Assembly (NCBI GenBank): GCA_000969725.1 | Contig: JXSR01S008968.1 | DNA: 40,910 bases | Source of the DNA: Ophiothrix spiculata | Lineage: Eukaryota; Echinodermata; Ophiuroidea; Amphilepidida; Ophiotrichidae | Direction: 5' to 3' (one strand) | Shown here: piece after piece, positions 1 to 11,536 of the stretch | Layout of the letters: the number at the start of each line of letters is the position of its first letter | How positions within the stretch are numbered: position 1 is the stretch's first letter | The notes under the pieces: generated by a model | What the model was told of the DNA's origin: nothing | Seen by the model: only the letters and a program-made list of their open reading frames with translations | Databases searched by the model: none | Program-made: the position numbers and the translations under genes

Positions 1-576
1 CATGCCTTCATTAGTTTGTCTTGCCCTTGGCTCATGACAATGTGCATTTGTCAATTAACGAAAAGTACATTTGTCAATCGTTCAAACTCGTCCTTCACAG
101 ATTTGTAATTCGTACAGTTACAAAAATAGTTTGTCCTGCATTTGTTTTCGTTTGGCATGCGTCCGCATACATCGTCAAGCGACGAATAAGGGAAAATTCA
201 CTTGTATGACTAATTTATAACCCTTGTTTGACGACTTTTCCACCACGTTTGACGAAATAATGTTTTTAGTGAAAAGAACATATTAAGTATTACCATTATG
301 ATTATTATCAGTTGAACTTATTGTAATAAACAATTTACAAATCAGGACAAATCATGAAACGAATCCTTTGCATATAAAAATAAACTGACTTTGATTTGGA
401 CATATAACAAATCATATCTGATCTGATCGATAGATTTTACTTGGGAGTCATTTTCAGTCATGTATCTTTATGTCATTGAGGCCTAATTGACTTACCTGTC
501 CCCCTTTATTAAGCAGATCGTTCGTTGCACAACCACCCCCCCCTTAGGTTGACGAGGGTTAATCCAGTATACATTG
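1..576. other. No recognisable feature
   Basis: AT-rich sequence. The reading frame at 21-209 has no recognisable motif and is treated as a chance frame. I see no repeat shared with the rest of the window here. Confidence 0.5.
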
Positions 577-580
577 ATAT

Positions 581-1345
581 GCGACCGTCTATCCCAAACC
601 AGCCTCTTGTCATTTTCATTGTTTTAGATATTTGCAAAAACCATGCTAAAAGGACTAAAATGACACCTCAATAAACTTCACTAGATTTCAAGAAGTCAGA
701 TTACGGTCCGTCAAAGGTTGTCAGGCAGTAAAATGTATAACTGTGATAAACGCGTTTAAAGATTAGTAAGCCCTATATCTTTTGTTGATTGTCCTCAAAA
801 TATGTGAACCATCATATCGAAAGGTACCTTAAGGGTCCCAAGATGAAAATTGATTTTTGGATCTCATCTGAAAGATTATATTTTGAGCTTTAAAATGACG
901 CCTTGCTTTTAGTTATTGGATGTTCGATTGCAAAGTTACATCCAAATTAGTAAAAGGCATCAAGCTGATTCAGAAAACAATAGTTCTGAGAAAATCAAGT
1001 TTAAAGTTTCTGTATTGGTAAAACTTAAATGGAGAAAGGATTTTTATCTTGTTTTTTAACAAATTAATCTTATGTTTTGGATGTTGGAGCCTGATTAATA
1101 TGATAGAGTACACTTCAAAAGTAACGTTTCTGATGAAATTAGAAATTCGACCTTGGATGTGATATTTGACTATGCTCAGCTTCAATGGCCCGTATCTCGT
1201 AATTTACTATACCGGTATTAAGGTACCTTTCGATATGATGGGTCACATATATATACATATATTTCATTTTATCGATCATCTTCTTGAAATGAAACTTTAC
1301 TGGTGCTTAAAATAAGCACAAGGATTGTGAAACTGTCAAAAATCA
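581..1345 (+). mobile_element. M1-family MITE, interrupted copy (ATAT-flanked)
   Basis: The stretch 581-800 matches 13,746-13,980 in order (GTGACCGTCC-like start, the CCATGCTAAAAGGACTAAAATG-like block, then the GGTCCGT..AAAGGTTGTCAG block). The match resumes at about 1,262-1,345 with the block at 14,000-14,075 (TTCTTGAAATGAAACTTT). The break is filled by another MITE at 804-1,246. The left flank is ATAT (577-580), the same 4-bp duplication as the intact relative. The right end is not recognisable beyond about 1,345, where the sequence drifts into poly-A/T tracts. Non-coding, non-autonomous; the superfamily is not assigned. Confidence 0.65.
804..1246 (+). mobile_element. M2-family MITE inserted inside an M1 MITE
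   Basis: Terminal inverted repeats of about 30 bp: GTGAACCATCATATCGAAAG at 804 and its complement ending ...GATGGGTCAC at 1,246, both continuing inward through AAGGTACCTTAA. The element is flanked by ATAT at 800-803 and 1,247-1,250, a 4-bp target duplication. It sits inside an M1 element, so M1 is older. Length is 443 bp with no coding frame. A second copy begins at 10,415. M1 and M2 share GTGA...TCAC ends and the ATAT target, which suggests mobilisation by the same type of transposase (inference). Confidence 0.75.
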
Positions 1346-1790
1346 TTTTTTTCTTTTCTGAACATTTTTTGGTTCTGCAATTTAAAAAAAAAACAAGGTT
1401 CTATGTAGAACGAAAAAAAAAAAGATTCAAAAAGGATTCTTTAGCCCTAAGATTGTTTCTACAGCTTCAAGAACCATATTTGAACAATGATTAGGGGACC
1501 CTCAAGGGTTCTTGTTAAAAGAGAAAAATAATATTTTTAAAGAAGAAAAAATACGTGTGAATACTTCAGAGGACAAACTTTGTCTTCTATTTCCTAGATT
1601 ACGGTATGTGAAGACTGGAAGTAAACAAGGCCTGGACGGCCTACGTACATTTTCATCGGTTCTACAAAGAACCATCAAAGTTTCTTCTCAGAACCTTTTA
1701 GACGAAATGATTCTGGAAGGAGCACTAAAAGGGGTTCTTTTAAGAATAAAGGTGCTATTAAAATAGCACATTTATTCTTAGAGTGAAATC
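1346..1790. repeat. GGTTCT/AGAACC word-iterated segment
   Basis: Eight exact GGTTCT or AGAACC words lie between 1,371 and 1,738 (1,371; 1,397; 1,470; 1,507; 1,658; 1,668; 1,690; 1,733). The segment ends in a strong hairpin at about 1,742-1,779 (TAAGAATAAAGGTGCTATT and its complement) followed by TTCTTAGAGTG. It looks like a decayed word-iterated element of the kind seen intact at 40,356, but no left terminus is visible. The 84-residue frame across it has no domain. Confidence 0.4.
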
Positions 1791-1897
1791 CAGCAAATGG
1801 AATCTTTCTTTCGTTCATATTGCATGTTGTTTGCATTCCGCCCTCAGTCCTTCGATCTGAAACATCTTTAATACATGGTTTGGCCACAATTTCAACC

Positions 1898-2191
1898 CAG
1901 AGGAGGTTTTCACAATATCCCATGATGCAATGCAACATTGTACAATGTACATGCAAATCCAATTCAACTCCTATACTTTTGTACAGGTTTCTGACGTTTT
2001 TGAAGTGTCAGCAATGTGGGTAAACACTGGGCTGTTTTGAAAAGAAACACATCGTTGGAAAGGTATGAATTAGTACTATTCAATGGAATTCTCAAATTCC
2101 TAACTGCCCCTTGTCCAGAAAACCATTATTGCCTATTATATCTTAGTGTATCAGAATAATGCATTGTGGGATATCTTGAAAACCTCCTCTG
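1898..2191. mobile_element. hAT-like MITE, 294 bp
   Basis: Inverted ends start CAGAGGAGGTTTTCA and end with the complement CCTCCTCTG. The arms continue through an ATATCCCA-type block for about 34 bp. The element is flanked by a perfect 9-bp direct repeat ATTTCAACC (1,889-1,897 and 2,192-2,200). CAGAG ends with an 8-9 bp target duplication fit the hAT superfamily; a MULE-type 9-bp duplication is the alternative. No transposase is encoded. Confidence 0.75.
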
Positions 2192-2200
2192 ATTTCAACC

Positions 2201-2640
2201 CAACCGCAGTTTTGCCCCGAACAACTCGGCTATGACGTTAACTGCTACATATACGAGTAATATTTGAGATCTTATTAACCCTCGTCTTCCGGGGCCTTTT
2301 TCTGTAACACGACTTCCTGATGAGGAGGGGGGGTTACCACCATTTTGAAATTGACACGCCTACAGTTTAGTTGTAAATAGTACAGGAAATGGTTTCCTGT
2401 ATTCATAAACAACTTTACATTTTTGGAGGTGGCAACCCCCTACACTCGGCCTTCAACGGGCTACCATACCTCTACTTAACGTAGTACCTCCGTTTTCCCT
2501 CAAAATGACTGCAAAGGATCTGTCCATCTACTTTCCATCGGTATGGAGTACCTTTCAAAAACGTTTTTTTCCGACAGACATATTCACGTGTATTTCAATG
2601 AAGGAGTTATTTACTGTGCGCCCTTTGAACACAAGTCAAG
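2201..2640. other. No recognisable feature
   Basis: Short G- and C-rich patches such as the G-run near 2,326 in otherwise ordinary AT-rich DNA. No repeat copy or motif recognised. Confidence 0.4.
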
Positions 2641-3140
2641 TAAAGATAAAAAGGATGTTTTTAAAGAAGAAAAAAATATGTGTGAATATTTGAGCATGTT
2701 CAGATCAAAAGAGTCAAATCGATGTATTTTGATCAGGGAAAAGATGAGGAAAACTCTAGGAATCCTTAAAAAATGGGGACCTTTTAAAAAAATATTGGTT
2801 ACAAAAAAAAAAAATTGTTTGATTGTTCATAGATGGCCTTGATTGTGATGGGTCGGTCGGTCGGACTTTTTTTAGCACTGGCCCTATAATGCTGAGCTTT
2901 CCACCATCTTGCAATGGTGCCCCGTCCACCTGCACTCTCCCCAGTTTCTCCACATATTCTACAGAAACATCACTAAAGAAGTCCTACATTGCTTATTTTT
3001 GCTTGATTTAAGGTCGTTAGGTGTGAATTATTGTTCTGCGTGTATCTTCCTGGTTCCTGCATTTTGTTTACATTCCGCCCTCAGTTTGTTCAATATAAAA
3101 TATGTTTAATGCATATTAACATAGATGACGCTGCTAAAGA
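2641..3140 (+). repeat. Local direct repeat, copy A
   Basis: The blocks 2,703-2,985 (from GATCAAAAGAGTCAAATCGA through ACAGAAACATCACTAAAGAA) and 3,057-3,140 (CATTCCGCCCTCAGTTTGTT and following) recur at 4,711-4,983 and 4,485-4,570, in swapped order. A third copy of the CCGCCCTCAG block lies at about 1,806-1,880. Non-coding; the overlapping small frames are in different phases in the two copies, so they are not conserved proteins. Confidence 0.6.
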
Positions 3141-4169
3141 TTTGAAATCTACTTTGTACTTCCAAGATAATATTACACACACGACTATGAGTCAAACATG
3201 CTTTGGTGTCATTAGAGTGACAAATAACCAAACCCAATGCAGAGTTTAGATGACATATCATTGGAGGCTACCTTCCTTATTGGACTCTCTCCGACTGTCA
3301 TCTCAGGGATTCTAATTTAAACCATCGTCCGTCATATTTTGTTTGACATAAAACGCTGTACTTACATGTATGACTTGTCAGTGCATTGGAGTGAGTGTCG
3401 TCTTTCCGTGTTTTGCTTGTCCTAGTAGTACAAACTTTATAATTCATACCAAAACTACGACTATAATTTGCTTGACTATTACGATACATTCAAAAATGAA
3501 AGATTGATACTTTGGTAGATTTATATAAATATCAGTGGTGCATAGGAAAAATGTTTAATATATTATGGCTTGGATTTAATTCTTCGTCAAAATGTCACGT
3601 AATGACGTTCTCTGTGATAGGCCTATAATCTAACAACGTATATACGCGTACCACTTTATGGATATAAATGACTCTTCATGACACAGAGTTACAACTGAGG
3701 TTGTTGTAGAGGAAAGAGGTTCCGATGTTCACAAGAATTGTATTCAGGGACTGTTTTCCTGCTGTTATGTGTCTACTAATTCAACATTTGGTTTAACAAC
3801 GATTAGAACGATATGGTATCAGTAGTATTGACGAGTGTAGTTCTGATGTGTAATATATTACGTATGTATTTACCTAGGCCTATTTATATTCCATTGGTCA
3901 ATATTAGCTTATACTTTGGATTGTACGATTTTAAATAGTTAAGATGATAGATAATTGCTTTTGATGCATCGCTCTCCATAAAGCAGGGAAAAGTTTTTGC
4001 ATAGGGCATTAGTAAATATGTATAACTGCTCGACTCCGGACAGATCAGTAGATCACTAGACATACGTGTATTTTCCCTTCATTGTTTCTATGTACTTTAA
4101 TTTAAAACATCATATGTGCTTTTTGTTTTTCTGTTTTAAAATATAACTCACGTCTGTGACTTGGGAATA
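3141..4169. other. No recognisable feature
   Basis: About 1 kb of AT-rich DNA with no coding frame of note, no inverted-repeat pair and no relationship that I can see to other parts of the window. Confidence 0.4.
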
Positions 4170-4473
4170 AATCTTGGGGGGTGGCGCAGCGTTTCTGACC
4201 TCGCCTTTTACCGCTGCGGCCCGGGTTCGATTCCCGGTCGGACCTAGGTTGTACGTGAATTTGGTTGTCGATCCATACTCTTCTTCGCAGGTTTTCTCCG
4301 AACACTTCGGTTTCCTCCTGCATCTAAAATCGAAAATTCTTTCAATTTTTCTGTCTTTCACACCACGGAGGCGTCCATTGAATTTAATGCATAATGCACT
4401 ATTGGGATTAGCCTGGCTTCAGCTGAATGTTATAAATAAATTAAATAAATAAAAAAATCAATCAATCAATCTT
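4170..4473 (+). mobile_element. tRNA-derived SINE
   Basis: The tRNA-like head at about 4,176-4,245 carries a box A (TGGCGCAGCG, near 4,182) and a canonical box B (GGTTCGATTCC, near 4,224). It is followed by a body with the block TTTTCTCCGAACACTTCGG (about 4,291), close to a central domain I recall from SINEs of marine invertebrates (memory, not a search). The tail is AT-rich and ends in tandem ATCA/AATC units. Six-base AATCTT duplications flank it (4,170-4,175 and 4,468-4,473). The element would be transcribed by RNA polymerase III and mobilised by a partner LINE; the partner is not identifiable here. Confidence 0.8.
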
Positions 4474-4984
4474 TCGTTCATATTGTATGTTGTTTGCATT
4501 CCGCCCTCAGTTTCTTTGATCTAAAATATATGTAATACATGTTATTATGTTATTTAAGATGACGCTGTTGAAAATGATATAGTTTCTTTTTTAGCAACCA
4601 TCTGAGCCTTTGTTTGACACTGAGCTCAATGTTGATCTACGAGCGGGGTAAAATGTTTGTTAAATGTATTCTAAGTATAACATTCTTCGTAACAAGATTC
4701 GATATAAGATCAAAAGAGTCAAATCGATATATTATGATCAGGAAAAAGATGAGGAAAACTCTAAGAATCCTTAAAATGGGGACCTTTTCAAAGATCTTGG
4801 TTACCAAAAAAAATGAATTGTTTGATTGTCCATAGATGGCCTTGATTGTGATGGGATCTGATTTTTTTTAGCACTGGTATTATGCTGAGCTTTCCACCAT
4901 CTCGCCATTTTGCCCCGTCCATCTATATTCTCCCCAGCTTCTACACTCTACACGTATTATACAGAAACATCACTAAAGAAGTTA
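4474..4984 (+). repeat. Local direct repeat, copy B
   Basis: Second copy of the segment at 2,641-3,140 with block order reversed: the CCGCCCTCAG block first (4,485-4,570), then the 0.28-kb block 4,711-4,983. The sequence immediately right of the SINE (TTTCGTTCATATTG) also matches 1,807, so the SINE sits at the edge of this repeat. Confidence 0.6.
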
Positions 4985-6711
4985 TCTCATCGCGTGTGCA
5001 GTACGTTTCCGTGGACGCAGCCATTAACTATCCACAGCCCGTCATACTACAGACCGTAGCACAGTGTGGTTGGAAAATAGATTCATGAAAATGAAAATAG
5101 ATTTAAAACAATATCTATCCATCTTCTAAATATTAAAATAATTGCTAGAATATATATTGAAATTAACAAGGTAAACTTTTTAATTTATATAAAAGATTAA
5201 AATGATAATACCAATTTTTAACCGACATTTATTTTACGTCGTATGTCGTATACTGTATGCTATACTAGTATCATATATTAGAATTTGTCTTCCGGAGAGC
5301 AACACGATCGTAAAAGATTGAGCAAGAAAATATTATGTTTGAAGGATGACAATCAATCCGTTTTGAGACGTTCATAGGTATTGTATTGTTGGGTTTATTT
5401 TGACAGATTTTGGCACATTTATGTGCTACTTGTTCATTCATTTTCAATTTTTTGTGCATAATTTTCTATTTTCCTCCAAAAAAAAAAAAAAAAGTTTTTT
5501 TCAAAAAAAAATAAAAAAAGTAAAACGGCAGGGCGTCAGAATACGGTCATATCAGGACAATCAAATAATATATCTTTTTGGCCTTATGTAGGAGCAGAAA
5601 GATCATGTTCTACAACATCTTGAAGTATTGGCCAAAAAGTAAGTTGCAAGCAATGGGGTAATCTACTGTTGCGGAGACATTCCATCACTTTTTGTTACTA
5701 TTCTTTCTAAAATCTTCCTAACAAACTTTTCCAAATTACGGCCTGAATTTATACACATGTATACATGTTACTTAGAATGTTACCACAAACAGCTTTAGCC
5801 TGTCCCAAGTTGATGAAAATATATGGAGGTTTAATTTGTTGTCTAAAAAAACAAGCACGTCTATATACAGGATTTCGTAGTCTTTCATTTTTTGAAAATA
5901 GCTTAGGTAGAAGAAGGGGGAATAAGAAGACGAAGAAGACAATATGGGTGGGGTACCATCGATGTCTTACTTCGCATTTTTCATAAAAAGCAATTAGTAA
6001 TTGTTTTAATATTGTACCGTATAATTGGCTCAACATCAATTAATAGAATAAACATTTTGATGAACGAATTTAACTTAATCATTACTTTGGAATACCATGA
6101 GTACTAATTCTTATAGTGAATCCAAATTGGGAGTCAAACAGGGTTACATATATGTCGACGTATAATTGCAAGACATTTTTCTTCTTTGAATACACATTTA
6201 TAAGCATACTTGTGTTTGAACTCCTTTATGCGCTACTTTGTATGCAACAGATTTGACGCCATGTCATCATCAGTGAAGAAAATATTTATCTCTGGAAAAT
6301 AATATTTGCCTATTAGTTATCCACATATTGTCGGCTGTGATCAAAATAAATGTTTTCCAACTTATCATGATGACTGTATTATGCTAAAAATTAGACATCC
6401 CCTGAAGTACAATGCAACATCACTGAATCTTCCAGAACAACGGGAGTCACGGGGGCAAACTACACGAGAGCTCGGAAAGTACATTGTAGATTCCTGGGAT
6501 GTACAATTATATAATAAGATAGGCTGCCGCATCGATTTTTTAAACGTATTTCCAACGAACTACTTTTTGAATAACTAAACTTAATCATAATGACATTCCA
6601 CAATAAACACGATAAATGCGAACATTTATCTCTAATAGAGATTCTCTAACAAGAAGTAAATTTTCTTTTAATAAAGCAAACAAACTATATATACTTCCAC
6701 TTATCCCGTAA
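4985..6711. other. No recognisable feature
   Basis: AT-rich DNA with an A-rich tract at about 5,478-5,520. The 90-residue frame at 6,306-6,578 and the frames around 5,750-6,040 show no domain, signal peptide or repeat support, and the nucleotide composition matches flanking DNA. Read as non-coding. Confidence 0.4.
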
Positions 6712-7245
6712 TAAGCAACTCACGTATGATGTACTGACCATATCACTAATGGTAATATCATTATTCATATCTCGTCATATGCGTATGTACATGATAGCAC
6801 TAACAAATCGCCATCCCAGTATTGACTGGTGGAAATATCTACCCATATATCTGTATCCGAAGGCAACTAAAGTTAATAATGCATCAAACGGATCGCAGTC
6901 AATATCATTCAAAATCAGTCTTTCATATAAATGTAAACTCATCATTTTCAATTGTTATGCACTCAAATAGTAAACCAAAGGACATCAATGGTAAAACCAA
7001 AGGAGGTTGTCTCATCAGAAAATCACATTTTGCATTTTGTGTTTTTTATTGTTTTAAATATTTTTTTATCGAAAGTCTATTCTATCTCGTCGGCATACAT
7101 CTTATATACCAATATATCAATAGAAATATGATGCATCTACTTTGAGGTTAATACACTGACATACTACATAAATGGTCGTCAATTATGTTTTCATTTTCAA
7201 CAATATGACATCATCACGGTGATTTTACTTTAGGAAATTCAACTA

Positions 7246-7452
7246 CATTACTCGGCGAATCTCGATAGAATTGTACACAAATAACTTATAAAATATTGAT
7301 CCTCTTTTATGAATGCTTTTCTGATCTGTTCCGTCCCCAATAGCTCAATATTTGTTTGATAAAGTTTGATCGACTGAATCAAACTGTCATGCCTAAATCT
7401 TTTCAGATGCTAAGTTATTTGTGTTCAAATCTATCGAAATAGACGGGTAATG
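7246..7452. mobile_element. MITE-like inverted-repeat element, 207 bp
   Basis: Arms of about 42 bp at 7,246-7,288 and 7,411-7,452 share CATTAC at the outside and ACACAAATAACTTA at the inside, with scattered mismatches. About 120 bp of non-coding sequence lies between them. No clear target duplication is visible, so an old insertion is likely. Confidence 0.55.
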
Positions 7453-8588
7453 GTTTTTGTGCATTATATCGGCTGTCAAAGTTCAGTAAACAAAAGTTTA
7501 TATCATACTGATCAAAGGTTTTATGAAAACACTTGAATACAGACACACACACGAGAATATAAAACAGTATCAACATGTATATTTCATGGACTATGATATA
7601 AGTGAGTTTTGGAAAGTCTCGCCTACACTCAGTGATTATCCATGGTTATGAACAAAATCAATACAAACAATATGCTTACAATTATCATACATATTGCTTG
7701 GACCTTTGGGGAAAAATAAAAAAAACCTCTTCATTTGTTATTGAATAATGCCCCTGCTGAACAGCAAACCGTTACCACATGATGTACATGCATAATAGGG
7801 ACAAGACTTTCAAACCTCTGCAATATGTTTGCTTTTCAAAATGCTAACAGGTATTGGACATATCAGTAAGCGAGTTTTTAAATGAAAAAAGAAAAAAATA
7901 ATGAAAAAACAAAAATGAAAGAAATACATTCTTCAATTGTTTTATCGTATTGTACTTGCTACGGTGGCAAACGACAGTGATTTATTAGACATTTAAATAT
8001 GGTCTTTTACAAACAGAAACACACACATACAAAAAGCTACAACTTCATTAATATGCAAATTCATGAGACCGGATGGTAAGTCGTATGGGGTTTGCATAAT
8101 ATAATAATTGATGTTTTTTCTCATGCCTCCATTGTTCTTAGGCCGTATTTACACTTTTTGTGAGTGACTATATACCTTTTGTGCCATATGTTTTCAGCAA
8201 GCATCCGCTATTTATATAATATCTATTCTAACTTCCATTATACCGTATATTTGAGTAGGATAATGTTATCAAATCCGGCCATTCCATGGGTCAACACTCC
8301 AGAAATAGTCGAAAGTGCTCAACCAGTGGGTTAGAACCACATGGGAGAGTAATTTAACAGCATTATTTCAGGTGACTATCTTTGGAATTAAAAGTACTCA
8401 AGCCCATTACAGGCGAGCTAAGAAACAAATTTCAAACTGTAGACCTCTGGAAAGGCAGCCATTACTGACAGTTTCATAGATACCCTCGCTTACGCTCATT
8501 GGGTAAAATTAGTTCTGTATAGCAGTGGGAACAACCGTTATTACGTTGGTCTGTGCAAAACACAAATATCAACAGTTCATTGAAAAAG

Positions 8589-8610
8589 CTACGAAGCATG
8601 AGCTTCGTAG
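8589..8610. other. Perfect 9-bp hairpin
   Basis: CTACGAAGC and GCTTCGTAG separated by a 4-base ATGA loop. An isolated stem-loop with no T-run after it and no gene nearby; function unknown. Confidence 0.5.
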
Positions 8611-9880
8611 GCTACTGTGTTCATGGGTTGTCATTATTGCTTGACGTTAAAGCAAACAATGACACATTTCCTCACATTCCACCAAGACAAACTTACTTAA
8701 AAGGGGTCTTTCTACAGAGCTCTACATATTTACCATCATATAACATTATATTTTTTTTTTCAAAAATAAGATTACAAAAAAGAAAGAAATAGAGCAGATT
8801 TTAAAGAGATAATACGAGCAACTCGCTCATGTTGTTTTATTTGATTCGGTAAATCCTACTATAGTTTACTTCTTGTTGATACCTAATTGAGATAACATGA
8901 TAAAGTCATCATGTTCACACAAATGACATTCTATTTGATCAAAAATGACAAATGTGTGGATAACTGATCAGCAAAAATACTTTCCGGATTGAATGAATTC
9001 TTCATGACACCGCATCCCACCTGTTGCATACCAAGTAGCGTAACAAGGCGTTAGAACACTAAAATTTAGGGTATTTATATATTTGTATTCACAAAAACAA
9101 TCTTCTTTCTGTGAAGCATCTACAAATTTGAAATATGGTTTAACCCCGAAAACGATAATGTAATTCTTAGTATTCATAGTCTGCTGAGGTAACGTACGAG
9201 GTTAACACATTCATGATGTTGAACTAAATACTCTTCTTACTACGTATTTCTTGTGAAATTGCACGAAAATAAAGTACCGCGTGCTAAAGGAGAAGGCAAA
9301 ACATAAGTAAAAAACAAGACGATGAATGTGAAAGGGTTGTAAAGAAATATAAATATATATTTCTTTGTTTGTTTCTTAAAGAAATATTAATATCACCTTG
9401 ACAGCAGCTGACTAAGTGGAGGCTGAAATCATTCTTTTTTTAGTCAACAGTAAGAAAACATGGTATATAACTTACAATAAGACAGTTTAGCACGTTTTAT
9501 CCTTTTCTTTCTTAAGTTCAATCAAAACATACAGATTTACAATGGAAGACTAATCCAGAGATTCATTTATGTTTTGCAAATATACATACGTTAGATCATA
9601 AATTGACCAACGTTATGTGTCGGACATCAAGGGTTAAAAACAGTCGTTAAATTAACTTGATAAGACATTGGGCATTATTATCACTCACAGGGGATAACAA
9701 ATTGCCGCTTCGAAACTTTCATCTCATACCGCTGAATGAGATACCCTGCAGTATAATCTAAAACGTGAGCGGAATTATTTTAAGACGTAATTATCTAAAG
9801 CTAATCTCTGGTCATCCTAATGTGGCGTACATAGTGATTTTGAGAATCAAGTTGGAGACGGAAGATAGTTCATGTCGACA

Positions 9881-10198
9881 TTTTTAATTACCTCAAATTA
9901 GAAAAATACACATTGAACTGAGTGGATACTTTACTTTATTTTTCAAGTTTGCGAATTGTCGGCAAATTTTACTTTAGACTCTATAAACGAAAACCGTTTC
10001 ACTCTATATTCTATTCTTTTGGAATGAACCACGAACATTTTCGCCCAAAAGAGTCTCTTTTTATACTAATTATTCACCCTTCAAAAAAGCTATCTTTCAA
10101 CATTTAATTGGTCCCTCATACCAATCTTTTTAGAGTAACTTTTATTTCTATAGATTTGTATACCTGTTCACTCTGATTATTATAAGTTACTTTCTTCA
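9881..10198. other. No recognisable feature
   Basis: AT-rich spacer between the end of the repeat copy and the purine tract. The 61-residue frame has no recognisable motif. Confidence 0.4.
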
Positions 10199-10330
10199 AA
10201 AGAGTGAAAAGAAAAAGAAGAAAAAATAAGAAGAAGAAGAGAAAGAAGAAGAAGAAGAAAAAGAAAAAGAGAAGAAAAAAGAGAAAAACAAGAAGGAACA
10301 GAAGAAGAAGAACAACAAGAAGAAGAAAAT
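10199..10330 (+). repeat. Polypurine (GAA/AAG) microsatellite
   Basis: About 130 bp of almost pure A/G on the plus strand built from interrupted GAA and GAAA units, with a few pyrimidine interruptions near the right end. Such mirror-repeat polypurine tracts can adopt triplex structure (established property). Here it is probably just a degenerate microsatellite. Confidence 0.85.
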
Positions 10331-10414
10331 TGTACTATATAAACTGCTAGTAAATATAATATTTTCTCAAAGAACGAATTTACCTAATTCAGTATACCGA
10401 ATGCTGGCATATAT

Positions 10415-10606
10415 GTGACCCGTCATATCAAAAGGTACCGTAAGGGTGGCAAAATCAAAATCAATTTTTTGGTCTAATCTTAAAGCTGAGACTTCAAGCT
10501 TTAAAATGACACCTTCCTTTTGTTTTTAGGATGTTCGGTTGCAAAGTTATAGTCAAATCTCTGAAAGGCCTATGGCTGAGTCGGAAAAAGGTAGTTCTGA
10601 GAAAAT
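10415..10606 (+). mobile_element. M2-family MITE, copy 2, cut by the assembly gap
   Basis: Matches 804-1,005 in order: GTGACCCGTCATATC, AAAGGTACCGTAAGGGT, CAAGCTTTAAAATGACACCT, then GTAGTTCTGAGAAAAT. ATAT precedes it (10,411-10,414). The expected right half falls in the N run. Full length would be about 440 bp by comparison with the copy at 804, much shorter than the 930-base gap. Confidence 0.75.
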
Positions 10607-11536
10607 NNNNNNNNNNNNNNNNNNNNNNNNNNNNNNNNNNNNNNNNNNNNNNNNNNNNNNNNNNNNNNNNNNNNNNNNNNNNNNNNNNNNNNNNNNNNNN
10701 NNNNNNNNNNNNNNNNNNNNNNNNNNNNNNNNNNNNNNNNNNNNNNNNNNNNNNNNNNNNNNNNNNNNNNNNNNNNNNNNNNNNNNNNNNNNNNNNNNNN
10801 NNNNNNNNNNNNNNNNNNNNNNNNNNNNNNNNNNNNNNNNNNNNNNNNNNNNNNNNNNNNNNNNNNNNNNNNNNNNNNNNNNNNNNNNNNNNNNNNNNNN
10901 NNNNNNNNNNNNNNNNNNNNNNNNNNNNNNNNNNNNNNNNNNNNNNNNNNNNNNNNNNNNNNNNNNNNNNNNNNNNNNNNNNNNNNNNNNNNNNNNNNNN
11001 NNNNNNNNNNNNNNNNNNNNNNNNNNNNNNNNNNNNNNNNNNNNNNNNNNNNNNNNNNNNNNNNNNNNNNNNNNNNNNNNNNNNNNNNNNNNNNNNNNNN
11101 NNNNNNNNNNNNNNNNNNNNNNNNNNNNNNNNNNNNNNNNNNNNNNNNNNNNNNNNNNNNNNNNNNNNNNNNNNNNNNNNNNNNNNNNNNNNNNNNNNNN
11201 NNNNNNNNNNNNNNNNNNNNNNNNNNNNNNNNNNNNNNNNNNNNNNNNNNNNNNNNNNNNNNNNNNNNNNNNNNNNNNNNNNNNNNNNNNNNNNNNNNNN
11301 NNNNNNNNNNNNNNNNNNNNNNNNNNNNNNNNNNNNNNNNNNNNNNNNNNNNNNNNNNNNNNNNNNNNNNNNNNNNNNNNNNNNNNNNNNNNNNNNNNNN
11401 NNNNNNNNNNNNNNNNNNNNNNNNNNNNNNNNNNNNNNNNNNNNNNNNNNNNNNNNNNNNNNNNNNNNNNNNNNNNNNNNNNNNNNNNNNNNNNNNNNNN
11501 NNNNNNNNNNNNNNNNNNNNNNNNNNNNNNNNNNNN
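10607..11536. other. Assembly gap (930 N)
   Basis: Unknown bases. Open frames spanning it are artefacts of reading N as open. Confidence 1.

Larger units (their letters stand above)
6712..9880 (+). repeat. Long repeat unit, copy 0 (P0-Q0), most diverged
   Basis: Begins with AGCAACTCACGTATGATG (about 6,715), as at 13,116, 16,832, 22,077, 29,244 and 32,527. The middle (about 7,965-8,115) matches 14,280-14,410 and 23,350-23,540. From 8,876 it carries the Q block (GATAAAGTCATCATGTTCA), and it ends with the tail block GTGGCGTACAT..GATTTT..GAATCAAGTTGGAGACG (9,824-9,870). No conserved protein is encoded across the copies. Being the least similar to the others, it is probably the oldest copy (inference). 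Confidence 0.7.

Noticed and set aside
4102-4452. Three small frames over 4.1-4.45 kb
   Set aside because: All overlap the SINE, an RNA polymerase III unit without coding function.
6306-6578. 90-codon plus-strand frame
   Set aside because: No domain or composition signal; AT-rich background produces such frames often.
9355-9366. AT-rich palindrome near 9,350 as a regulatory site
   Set aside because: Simple TA-rich symmetry expected by chance in this composition; no gene beside it.
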